Positions 24,804 through 32,548 of a DNA stretch of 64,000 nucleotides are shown here, piece after piece. The stretch's first letter is position 1. Each line of letters opens with the position of its first letter. The notes under the pieces are model-generated. The model had not been told where the DNA came from, searched no databases, and saw nothing but the letters and a program-made list of their open reading frames with translations. The DNA lies in assembly GCA_963921355.3 (NCBI GenBank), contig OZ001190.1, forward strand, positions 2,666,001 through 2,730,000, written 5' to 3'. The DNA comes from CAWUEZ02 sp963921355. GTDB taxonomy: Bacteria > Pseudomonadota > Alphaproteobacteria > Thalassobaculales > Thalassobaculaceae. A program made the position numbers and the translations under genes.

Positions 24804-25859
24804 ATGACCACCTATAGAGCACGCGTGGAGTACACCGCCGGCGGCGGGGAGACCTCCTTTGCGTTCAACTTCCCCTACATCGACGAGGATCACGTCAAGC
24901 TCTACATCGATGGAGCGCTCGATCTCTCGGCGTCCGTGACCGGGGTTCCCGAGGCGGGAGGCACGATCTCCCCCTCGGCCCCCATCCCCGCTGGTGCTGT
25001 CATCAGGGTCACCCGCGAGACCTCCCCCGGGACCCGGTTGGTCAACTACCAGAACGCCTCGACGCTTGACGAGGCCACCCTGGACACCGACAGCCTCCAG
25101 GCCTTCTACCTGGACCAGGAGAGCTCCGACACGGCTCTCGAGGCGCTGTCCACCGCGGGCGCGACGACGGAGACCGTGGAGGCCGCTGAGGGTAACGCAC
25201 TGGCCGCCCAGTCGGCTGCCGAGGCGGCCCAGCTGGCTGCCGAAGAGGCCCAGGCTGATGCCGCTGCCAGCGCCCAGTCCATCGGGGACAGCGCGGAGGC
25301 CGCTGAGGCGGCTGCTGTAGAGGCCCGGGCGATTGCCCTGCAGGTCCAACAGGCCGTCACTGGGCAAGCAATCTACCAGGGTACATTTGATGCCTCTGGG
25401 GGATCCTATCCGGACGATACGGACCCCGCTGAGGGTCACCTGTGGCGTGTCAACGTGGCCGGAACGCTACCTGCTGGGGGTGTCCTCCAGGGCGACTACA
25501 TCTTCTACAACGGCACCGATTGGGATATCTGGGACAACACCGAGCCACAGTCGGCCCTCCAGGTTGACGACTTCGACGGGATCCACGTTGAGGAACCCAA
25601 GGTCGGCGAATATGACTACTCCCTGTCGCTCCCCCGGACTCGCCGTATCGAGACCATTAGGGCGATCGCTGGGGCTGGTACGGCCACCGTTGAGCTCCGC
25701 CATGGGACTGCCGGTTCGCTGATCCGGAGCATGAACCTGTCCACCACAGTCGCGGTCGATAGCACGCCGTCCATGACGGTCCCCACGGGCGACCGTCTGT
25801 ACATCAAAGTGACGGCTGTTTCTGACGCGGCCAACATCGAAGTTTGGTTTGGAGGCTGA
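24804..25859 (+). CDS. tail fibre protein with T7-type N-terminal attachment domain
   Basis: 351 aa. Residues 1-115 (YRARVEYTAGGGETSFAFNF, YIDEDHVKLYIDG, IRVTRETSPGTRLV, LDTDSLQAFYLDQE) are the phage T7 tail fibre N-terminal domain that binds the tail. An Ala/Glu coiled coil follows (about 120-190), then a beta-rich C-terminal head. GAGGAG precedes ATG 24804. Much shorter than T7 gp17 (553 aa); the next gene may supply the missing receptor-binding part. Confidence 0.88.
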   Translation: MTTYRARVEYTAGGGETSFAFNFPYIDEDHVKLYIDGALDLSASVTGVPEAGGTISPSAPIPAGAVIRVTRETSPGTRLVNYQNASTLDEATLDTDSLQAFYLDQESSDTALEALSTAGATTETVEAAEGNALAAQSAAEAAQLAAEEAQADAAASAQSIGDSAEAAEAAAVEARAIALQVQQAVTGQAIYQGTFDASGGSYPDDTDPAEGHLWRVNVAGTLPAGGVLQGDYIFYNGTDWDIWDNTEPQSALQVDDFDGIHVEEPKVGEYDYSLSLPRTRRIETIRAIAGAGTATVELRHGTAGSLIRSMNLSTTVAVDSTPSMTVPTGDRLYIKVTAVSDAANIEVWFGG

Positions 25860-25861
25860 TC

Positions 25862-27415
25862 ATGACCCTTAGAAGCTATCCCGCCAAGGGCTCCGACGGT
25901 GTCCTGTCGGGTACCGCCTTTGGGGCCATTGAGAAGGGAAACTCGGTCGTCGTCCGGGATGACGGGAGGGTCGAGCGGGCGCCCCTGTCGTCGATCGGGG
26001 GACTACCTGCGTCCGATCGGAGGTACCGCTCGTGCTACGCTACCGGCATCGACATGCTGTTCTCGTGTGACAAGGCCGGCGACGGGAGTTTCTATATCAG
26101 GGCGGACAGGTTTAATCCGCGGGCCAAGAACACACCCCCGGTAATGGCGTTCAATCAGCAGGTAACCATCGCCGCCCGGTCGAATTACGTCCTGGTAAGC
26201 GCCGGGCTGGCGTGGTCGATCCGGATGGGTGAGGTGATAATGGTGGCGCAGTGGTCGAGTAACGTAGATGAGATCGTGGACGTCTACACCTTCCAGCCTA
26301 ACTTCGCGTTGACCTGGGTCACCCTAGATTACACCAGGGCGGGGGTATTAGGCCAGGGTTATGTGATCACCCAATGGAGCGAGTCGGCTTTCGATCCGGA
26401 CACGGACACCATCGCCTGGGTGGGGACAAACGGCCCAGCAAAGCAGTACTGCACGGTGTCGGTCCGGAGGGTCCCGTTTCAGGACCCCATCGTCGAGGCT
26501 GGCGTTAATAACTACGGAGGTACGGCTCTGGTGTCGGGGGAGATGAACCCGGCCATCGTGTACTGCTCTGGGCGGGACCAGTGGGCTCACCTGTGGACCG
26601 GTACGGGCCGCTCGGGCACCGGAATGTATGTGGCCTTCGGGGATACCCCCACGTCGGTCGCCGGGGCGGACATTAAACGCTTCATGTCCACACACCTCAC
26701 AACCACCTGGACTGCCGACTATGATCCCACAACGGAGACCATTGTCGCGATGGACGCCATGGGGTCCCGAGGGACCAGCCGGCGGGGCTACCTACTTGAC
26801 GCCCGTCAGGGAAGTGTTTTCCTCCGAGGGACCGTCCTGGACACGTCGGTCAAGATGAACAACGTCGGTGTACGTCGGGTGTGTCCCGGGAAGTTCCTGA
26901 TCTGTACAGATACGGGTGGATCACAGCTCGATAGTAAGATGATTATCCTCCGGGTAACTACCCCCGGCGGGGTGGGCTACGCTACTGAGATCCACAATGT
27001 CTCTGGCTGGCTGTACGGGTCTTCCCCGAGTGGAGGTTCCGTTGGTATCCACCCCGTCGGTGACGAGGATTTCCTGATCCAGGGCCCCACTCGAGGTCAG
27101 TGGTTCAACCCCGCGTACCCCAGTGCTCTCCCACAGGATTACCCTTTAGGGTTCGCTAAGAACGATACGCCTCACAACGGGTCTATCTCCGTGATTGGCC
27201 CCGGGGGGATCCTCGAGGGAGCCGAGGGGACTATCCAAGATGGAGCCCGATATGGTCTGAGTGAGGCCGGTGCGCTGGTCAAGTGGACCTCGAGCTCAAA
27301 CTATTACTACACGGGGAGCGGTCCCGGCGCCGTTGTCGGGGTGGGATTATCAGGTAACCGGCTTGCCGTCGGGTACCGAGTGGTTGAGCAAGTCGCCCTC
27401 CTGGAAGACGTGTAA
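25862..27415 (+). CDS. putative receptor-binding/adhesin protein, 517 aa
   Basis: Beta-strand-rich, Gly/Thr/Val-rich protein with short repeated blade-like patterns, no catalytic motif recognised. GGAGG lies 7 nt upstream of ATG 25862, and the gene begins 3 nt after the tail fibre stop. Codons are less GC-biased than in the structural genes around it (several AT-ending codons), suggesting a module exchanged between phages. Function inferred from position. Confidence 0.55.
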   Translation: MTLRSYPAKGSDGVLSGTAFGAIEKGNSVVVRDDGRVERAPLSSIGGLPASDRRYRSCYATGIDMLFSCDKAGDGSFYIRADRFNPRAKNTPPVMAFNQQVTIAARSNYVLVSAGLAWSIRMGEVIMVAQWSSNVDEIVDVYTFQPNFALTWVTLDYTRAGVLGQGYVITQWSESAFDPDTDTIAWVGTNGPAKQYCTVSVRRVPFQDPIVEAGVNNYGGTALVSGEMNPAIVYCSGRDQWAHLWTGTGRSGTGMYVAFGDTPTSVAGADIKRFMSTHLTTTWTADYDPTTETIVAMDAMGSRGTSRRGYLLDARQGSVFLRGTVLDTSVKMNNVGVRRVCPGKFLICTDTGGSQLDSKMIILRVTTPGGVGYATEIHNVSGWLYGSSPSGGSVGIHPVGDEDFLIQGPTRGQWFNPAYPSALPQDYPLGFAKNDTPHNGSISVIGPGGILEGAEGTIQDGARYGLSEAGALVKWTSSSNYYYTGSGPGAVVGVGLSGNRLAVGYRVVEQVALLEDV

Positions 27416-27450
27416 ACCGCACACGCATCAAACCCTAGAGGAGGTCAGAT

Positions 27451-27690
27451 ATGACAAACCCAGACCGGGGGATCCTCCTCGACATGCATCGAACCGTAGG
27501 GCGTATCGAAGCTAAAGTTGAGGGAGTATCCACACGCGTCGACGATCACGGCGTTAAAATTAACATGGTCGAACTCGCCCAGGCCCGCATTATCAGACTG
27601 GGGGGCTTTGGGGCCGGTCTCGCCGCCGCCGTGGCGGGCGCTCTAAGCTGGTTGATCAGCTGGATTAGATACGGGGATTTCTTCTCATGA
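27451..27690 (+). CDS. small coiled-coil/one-TM protein, 79 aa, lysis region
   Basis: An N-terminal helical part (residues 8-45) resembling short phage coiled coils is followed by a membrane segment (about 50-72: GGFGAGLAAAVAGALSWLI). GAGGAGG is upstream. Its end overlaps the holin start by 4 nt (ATGA), so it belongs to the lysis cassette; the exact role is unknown. Confidence 0.6.
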   Translation: MTNPDRGILLDMHRTVGRIEAKVEGVSTRVDDHGVKINMVELAQARIIRLGGFGAGLAAAVAGALSWLISWIRYGDFFS

Positions 27691-28118
27691 TCCCCGCCAT
27701 CCTCGCAGTCGCTGGGCCTCTGATCGACAAGGCCCTCGATTTCATCCCTAACCAGAACGAGCGGGCCCGCGCCAAGGAGCAGATGGAGTCCGCCGTCCTG
27801 GCAGCCGCCAACACAGCCCAGGAGCTGCAGCTCAAGATCAACCTCGCGGAGGCCGGCCACAGGTCGGTCTTCGTCGCGGGGTGGCGGCCGTTCATCGGCT
27901 GGGTCTGTGGCCTGGGCTTCCTCTGGGAGTTCCTGGCGTATCCACTGCTCAACTGGGCGGCCCTCTCGGGTCTGATGGGGGCGGACATTGCGATCCCCGT
28001 TCTGCCGACCAATGGGAACCTGCTGGAGCTCACCCTCGGGATGCTCGGTATGGGCGCCCTGAGGTCCTGGGAGAAGTCCCGGGGGATCGCTACCACTAAC
28101 ATCACAACCAAGGAGTAA
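27687..28118 (+). CDS. holin, 3TM (GTA-type) family
   Basis: 143 aa. The motif GHRSVFVAGWRPFIGWVCGL and following hydrophobic segment (LWEFLAYPLLNW), plus a last hydrophobic stretch near 110-125, match the GTA_holin_3TM family. It would permeabilise the inner membrane at lysis. No separate endolysin is visible in the window; the only lysozyme domain is in the virion protein at 17,973. Confidence 0.8.
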   Translation: MIPAILAVAGPLIDKALDFIPNQNERARAKEQMESAVLAAANTAQELQLKINLAEAGHRSVFVAGWRPFIGWVCGLGFLWEFLAYPLLNWAALSGLMGADIAIPVLPTNGNLLELTLGMLGMGALRSWEKSRGIATTNITTKE

Positions 28119-28121
28119 CCC

Positions 28122-28334
28122 ATGGGAAACATCGTTGGTGCCATCATCGGCCTGCTGATCCTCGGCACGACTGCCTATGTCATCTATAAGCGCAAAGGTG
28201 AGAAGGTTGTCGCACGCGTTAAGGACACCACGGCTGACCTCAAAGCGAAGGCGTCTACCCTGCGTGGCAAGGTGGTCGGCCTCAAGGCTCGCGCCTTGAA
28301 AGCCAAGGAGACCGCTCGTGAGCTCCTCGGCTGA
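28122..28334 (+). CDS. small one-TM protein with basic helical tail, 70 aa
   Basis: An N-terminal membrane segment (NIVGAIIGLLILGTTAYVI) is followed by a Lys-rich heptad-like helix. It could be a spanin-like or accessory lysis protein, but no lipobox is present. 3 nt after the holin stop. Confidence 0.6.
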   Translation: MGNIVGAIIGLLILGTTAYVIYKRKGEKVVARVKDTTADLKAKASTLRGKVVGLKARALKAKETARELLG

Positions 28335-28527
28335 CCTCAAGGACCGCCTGTTCCACGCCATTGATATCGGCCTGGAGCACGAGGACCCGGACGTGGTGGC
28401 GAAGTTCGCCGGTCACGCCCTGGCCTTCCTACGCATGTTCCCCGTCCCCGTGGATGAGGAGAGCGTGTTCAAGGGTCCAACCATAGGCGCTCTCGCTAAG
28501 TACGTCCAGCCGGGAGGCCAGGCGTAA
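28318..28527 (+). CDS. putative small terminase subunit, 69 aa
   Basis: Short helical, acidic protein (SADLKDRLFHAIDIGLEHED...) that starts at GTG 28318 inside the previous gene. T7 gp18, the 89-aa small terminase, lies at the same position between the lysis genes and gp19. Family membership is inferred mainly from position and size. Confidence 0.55.
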   Translation: MSSSADLKDRLFHAIDIGLEHEDPDVVAKFAGHALAFLRMFPVPVDEESVFKGPTIGALAKYVQPGGQA

Positions 28528-28895
28528 CGCTCAGCGCCCCGATAGGGACACACCTGGTTCCCCTGAGGCCCCCTGTGGATCTCGCTATGCCCCTGTATCG
28601 CCCTCTGAGGCGCTCTCAGGGCCTTCAGGGTTTCCAGGTGTGTGTCCACCCCCAGGGGACCCGCTATAGGCTCTGAAGGGTCCCTCTATGGGCCGCTACG
28701 GGCATGTCTGGGTATAGACCCCGGGGGACCCCTGTGGGCCCCTATAGGGCTATCTATATATGCATAGCCCTCTAAGCCCCTACGAGGGCCCTACAGGCCC
28801 TTCAGGATCTCCGGTAGGTATGCCAGAGACCCCCTGGAGGCCCTGAGAGGGCCCTTTCTGCCCCGCCGCGGGGCCTTCTACAGTGGAGTTCCCAG
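28528..28895. repeat. structured non-coding region with inverted repeats before terL
   Basis: 368 bp without a supported gene. ACACACCTGG near 28,549 is complementary to CCAGGTGTGT near 28,634. AGGGCTAT (28746-28753) pairs with ATAGCCCT (28764-28771) around an AT-rich loop. GCCCCG (28860-28865) pairs with CGGGGC (28869-28874) just before the terminase ribosome binding site. Many CCCTATAGGG-like octamers occur, similar in style to the repeats at 30.9-31.5 kb. Confidence 0.6.
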
Positions 28896-30734
28896 ATGCA
28901 ATATTACGACGGCTGGTGGCGGGACCATGTGGATCCCCGCGCGCACCACCTGTACGACGATTTCAAGGAGTTCCTGAAGGCGGTGTGGGACCACCTGGGC
29001 CTACCGGTCCCGACCCCCCGCCAGCTAGAGATCGCCGACTACCTCCAGGGCCTCGACGAGGAAGGCCAGCAGCGGGCCGCGGCGGACACCGGGCGGACCT
29101 CGATCATCATGGCGTTCCGTGGGATCGGGAAGTCATATGTGACGGCGGCGTTCGTCCTGTGGCGCCTCCTGCGGAACCCGAGGGACGAGAAGGTCCTGGT
29201 GGTCTCCGCCACGGGGACCAAGGCGAAGCAGTTCGTGTCCCAGGTCAAGACCGTCCTCAACACCATGGACCTCCTGGCCCACCTGCGGCCCCGATCGGAC
29301 CAGCGGGATCAGGCGTCGGAGTTCGACGTGGACGGCGCCTCGATCTCCCAGTCGGCCTCCCTGAGGGCCGTGGGGATCACCGGTCAGATCACTGGTGGCC
29401 GCGCCACGCTGATCATCGCCGACGACATCGAGATCCCCGACAACAGCCGCACCGAGGACGCCCGAGAGTTGCTCCTGGAACTGACCAAGGAGTTCTCCGC
29501 GGTGAAGGTGCAGGAGATGTACGCGGCCGATGGGACCCTGACCCAGCGGGGCGGAGACATCATCTACCTGGGGACGCCCCAGACGCTGGAGACCATCTAC
29601 CGCCGTCGGATCATCGAGAACGGCTACGACTGCCTGTGCATCCCCGCTCGGGTCCCCGATGAGGACCGCCTGGAGAACTACATGCTCCGTCGGGAGGATG
29701 GATCCGTCATCCACATCCTGTCGCCGGCAGTCGCCGAGATGGCCGCGGCCGGCCGACACGGGAAGCTGGCCGACCGTGGTATGTTCACCGAGGCCAACAT
29801 CCGGTCCCGTGAAGCCAACGGCCGGTCCTGGTTCATGCTCCAGTACATGCTCGACACGTCCCTGTCGGACGCCGAGTTGTACCCCCTGAAGCAGAACGAC
29901 CTGATCGTCATGCCCCTGGGGACCTCCAAGGCCCCCGTTACGATCCAGTGGGGTCTCGACAGCGACAAGGGGAACGTCGTCAAGGACATCCCGAACCTAG
30001 GGTTCTCCGGGGACCACTTCATGCGGCCTCTGTTCATCGACACCGAGTGGCGGGCCTACGAGCACTCGCTGTGCTTCGTGGACCCCTCGGGCCGCGGAAA
30101 GGACGAGACCGCCTGGACCATCGTCAAGTACCTGGTCGGGACGATCTTCATCGTGTCCAACCGGGGCTTCCTGGGGGACACCATGGTGGCCGCAAAGGCG
30201 ATCGCTGAGGACTGCAAGAAGCACGGGGTGACCAACCTGGAGATCAAACCCAACTTCGCCCCCGGGGTCTGGATCGTGGCGACCCGTCGGGTCTTCGAGA
30301 CCATCAACCCTGGAATGGGGGTGAAGGAGAGTGAGTGGGCGTCGACCCAGAAGGAGCAGCGGATCATCGACACCCTGGAGCCGGCCCTCAACAGCCACCG
30401 CTTGGTGATCGACGAGGGCGTCCTCCGGGCCGACACGAAAACAGACCAGCCCCGCGAGTACAGCCTGATGTACCAGATGACCCACATCACGAGAGACCGT
30501 GGGTCCCTGAAGAAGGACGACCGGCTGGACAGCTTGGCCGGCGCGGTGTCTGCCCTGCAGCGACAACTGGGGGTGGACCCCGAGGAGACCTGGAAGGCCA
30601 TCCAAGAGGCCGAGCTCGACGCGGAGCTCGAACGGTTCCTCGACACGGTGGCCCACGGGGGGACCCGTCGGCTGAACCACCGGGATCCCTATGGGGACGA
30701 CGGGGAGCCCAACTTGGTCTACACGATGTACTGA
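28896..30734 (+). CDS. large terminase subunit (packaging ATPase/nuclease), T7 gp19-like
   Basis: 612 aa. Walker A-like AFRGIGKS at residues 73-80, Walker B with catalytic acids LIIADDIE near 171-178, motif III around YLGTPQT, and nuclease acids including FVDPSGRGKDE in the C-terminal half. Length is close to T7 gp19 (586 aa). TGGAG precedes the ATG. Last rightward phage gene. Confidence 0.93.
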   Translation: MQYYDGWWRDHVDPRAHHLYDDFKEFLKAVWDHLGLPVPTPRQLEIADYLQGLDEEGQQRAAADTGRTSIIMAFRGIGKSYVTAAFVLWRLLRNPRDEKVLVVSATGTKAKQFVSQVKTVLNTMDLLAHLRPRSDQRDQASEFDVDGASISQSASLRAVGITGQITGGRATLIIADDIEIPDNSRTEDARELLLELTKEFSAVKVQEMYAADGTLTQRGGDIIYLGTPQTLETIYRRRIIENGYDCLCIPARVPDEDRLENYMLRREDGSVIHILSPAVAEMAAAGRHGKLADRGMFTEANIRSREANGRSWFMLQYMLDTSLSDAELYPLKQNDLIVMPLGTSKAPVTIQWGLDSDKGNVVKDIPNLGFSGDHFMRPLFIDTEWRAYEHSLCFVDPSGRGKDETAWTIVKYLVGTIFIVSNRGFLGDTMVAAKAIAEDCKKHGVTNLEIKPNFAPGVWIVATRRVFETINPGMGVKESEWASTQKEQRIIDTLEPALNSHRLVIDEGVLRADTKTDQPREYSLMYQMTHITRDRGSLKKDDRLDSLAGAVSALQRQLGVDPEETWKAIQEAELDAELERFLDTVAHGGTRRLNHRDPYGDDGEPNLVYTMY

Positions 30735-30895
30735 TGGATGAGGTAGGCCCCCTGTCGCCCACCCCACCGGCCCCACAGCCCCCCTATTGCCCCCTGTATG
30801 GAGCGAACAGGGAGGCGGGCTCGGGCGGGTAGGGCCTTATCGAGTGCCGCGTTGGCGGCCCCCTCAGCGGTCTCGCTGTTGGTCAGACAGGTCAT
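30719..30895 (-). CDS. small minus-strand phage protein, 58 aa, convergent with terL
   Basis: MTCLTNSETAEGAANAALDK..., basic in its second half (ARARLPVRS). On the minus strand CAGGAG stands 9 nt before the ATG at 30,895. The 3' end overlaps the terL 3' end by 16 nt. It is the only gene in this half transcribed leftward, and the leftward promoter copy at 31,520-31,543 lies about 625 bp upstream with no other gene between. No domain recognised. Confidence 0.5.
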   Translation of the reverse strand: MTCLTNSETAEGAANAALDKALPARARLPVRSIQGAIGGLWGRWGGRQGAYLIHQYIV

Positions 30896-31519
30896 GATAG
30901 GTTCTCCTGAGGACACATCGGTGGCGGTGGTGGTCTCGTAGTGGCGGCCCATGGGGAACCGACCGGGCCTACACGGTGGCCCATGTGGGGTGGGGTGTGA
31001 TGGGGATATCCCCCAGACCCTGGACCCCAATGGGCCCCTGTGGTCGCCCTGTGAGGCCCCTGTGGGGTCCCTGTGGTCGACTGGTGGGGTCCTCGTGGTG
31101 ACCCATTGGCCCCCTGTGGCCCCCCCTGTGGCCCCCTAGTGGTCTCCGGGTAGAGGTCACCCCCCGGGGCCCATTGTTCCCCCTGTACGGGCCTCCTAGG
31201 GGCCGTAGCGTGGATCCTAGGGTAGACCCTGTGGTCCCCACCAGGCCCCTGAGGCGACCCACAGGGTCCCTGTGGTCGACTGGTGCGGTGGCCTAGTGGG
31301 CCCCTGGGGTGGCCCTGCGGTGGCCTAGTGGGTCCCCGGGGTGACCTATGGGTGACCTGGTGGGGCCCTGTGGGTCCCCGAGGTGACCTATGGGTGACCT
31401 ATGGTGACCCACTGGGGTCACTATGGTGACCCTATAGGTATCTTAATATCTTAATAACCCTATTAGGTGTCTCCCATAGGTATCCCTATAGGTATCCCTA
31501 TTAGGAACCCCCTTAGCTC
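30896..31519. repeat. short-repeat region at the right end of the phage genome
   Basis: No supported gene. An exact 21-bp direct repeat (GGTCCCTGTGGTCGACTGG plus TG) occurs at 31066-31086 and 31265-31285. Between 31,280 and 31,430 there are many GGTGACC and CCTAGTGGG units, and at 31,430-31,505 tandem CCTATAGGTATC units plus an AT-rich TCTTAATATCTTAAT. Compare the short CCTAAAG arrays that T7 carries next to its terminal repeats. Confidence 0.7.
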
Positions 31520-31543
31520 TTCGAGGGGGGACATTCGTTGTCC
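31520..31543 (-). promoter_or_regulatory. putative phage RNA polymerase promoter P5, leftward
   Basis: Read on the minus strand: GGACAACGAATGTCC followed by CCCCTCGAA, then GAGC. Identical over 24 bp to P3. It points into the repeat region and toward the small gene at 30,895, against terminase. Confidence 0.75.
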
Positions 31544-31757
31544 GTTAATACCGGACCGGACCTAAGTTTGAGATAACCCCCTGATTTCTCAGTCAGGATC
31601 ATCCGCGGCGGCCAACTAGGATTTCCCTCCTATCCCCCAGGCCCCCGGGGGGTCCATTTGGCCCACATTTCGACCCCCGGGGTGGGGTCCTCCCCGACAC
31701 AAACCCCCGACAACCCACCGGGAGCCCGCGGGAAACCTAGATACACTCTTATCCCTG
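31544..31757. other. right phage/host junction (attachment-side boundary)
   Basis: Phage-like GC-rich sequence without a gene continues to about 31,740. From 31,741 the + strand carries an open frame (YPWDKEVGDLDAGEQ...) that belongs to the isomerase family of the downstream remnant, so the boundary lies at 31,741-31,757. No tRNA gene or obvious integrase is present here. The core attachment repeat cannot be defined because the left boundary is outside the window. Confidence 0.65.
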
Positions 31758-32517
31758 GGACAAGGAGGTCGGCGACCTCGATGCAGGCGAGCAGGCGCGC
31801 GCCCTCGAACTTCTCAAACGCCATGGCAAGCGGGTCAGTTCGATCTCCCGCCACGTCTTCGCAGGGATGCCGATGTCGACGCGTCCCGGCGATCCGCTGC
31901 ACACGTAGCACATGGACGGGCTCAAGCGCTGCATCGAGATGGCGCACGCGGTCGACTGCAAGCTGGTCCGGATCATGTCCGGCCGCAAGGAGATGATCCT
32001 GTTCGGTGCCCACGGGGCGGAGAAGTGGAACGTCGCCAAGGGGGCGTGGGAGGCGTTGCCGCCGCTGATCGCGCCGGCGGTCGAACTGGCCCGGCGCGAG
32101 GGGATTGTTCTGCACGTCGAGACCGGCAATGGCACGATGGTGCATTCCTGCTGGACCGGCCGGAAACTGATCGACGACCTGGATGCCAAGGATACCCTGA
32201 AGGTGCTCTGGGATCCGGCCAATGCCTGTTACTGCCACGAGCAGGCCTTTCCGGACGGCTATGACACGATCAAGGATGGCTATATCGGTCACATCCACAT
32301 CAAGGATGTGCAGGTCGACACGCCGAAGGCGACCCTCGAGGTCCGGCCGATGGGCGAGGGGCAGCTGGCCGACCAGTTCCAACTGATCGCCGATGCCCTG
32401 AAGACCGACGGCTACGACGGATCGATCTCGTTCGAGAGCGTCTTCCACTTCGGCGATGGTGATTTCGAACGGGGCTTTCGCCATTGCTACCCGATCTTCC
32501 GTGATATTTTCGAGTGA
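31741..32517 (+). pseudogene. sugar phosphate isomerase/epimerase (xylose isomerase-like TIM barrel), 5'-truncated with amber codon
   Basis: The remnant lacks about 35 N-terminal residues, cut off by the phage, and has an in-frame TAG at 31906-31908 (PLHT-stop-HMDGLKRC). Both sides of the stop read as one family member: SSISRHVFAGMPMS before it, then metal-ligand-type segments HVETGNGTMV, LWDPANACY, GHIHIKDVQ and SFESVFH. Translation could restart at ATG 31912 (201 aa), but it would lack the first strands of the barrel. Followed by a LacI regulator, suggesting a former sugar or inositol catabolic operon. Confidence 0.8.
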
Positions 32518-32548
32518 AGAACAGGAAACGACGTCACCGACCGATCAG

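Noticed and set aside
28883..29662. Open frame overlapping the start of the large terminase
   Set aside because: Shadow of the terminase gene in another frame, with Arg/Gly/Pro-rich nonsense composition.
30896..31262. Long Gly/Pro/Arg-rich open frames on both strands at the phage right end
   Set aside because: They follow the short DNA repeats, have no ribosome binding sites and no motif; only the 58-aa minus-strand frame with CAGGAG was kept.
30896..31519. CRISPR array in the repeat-rich right end
   Set aside because: Repeat units are short (7-21 bp), irregularly spaced and partly overlapping; no constant repeat/spacer pattern and no cas genes.
31544..31757. tRNA gene as phage attachment site
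   Set aside because: I looked for a cloverleaf and CCA-type 3' end near the junction on both strands and saw none; the interrupted gene codes for an isomerase.
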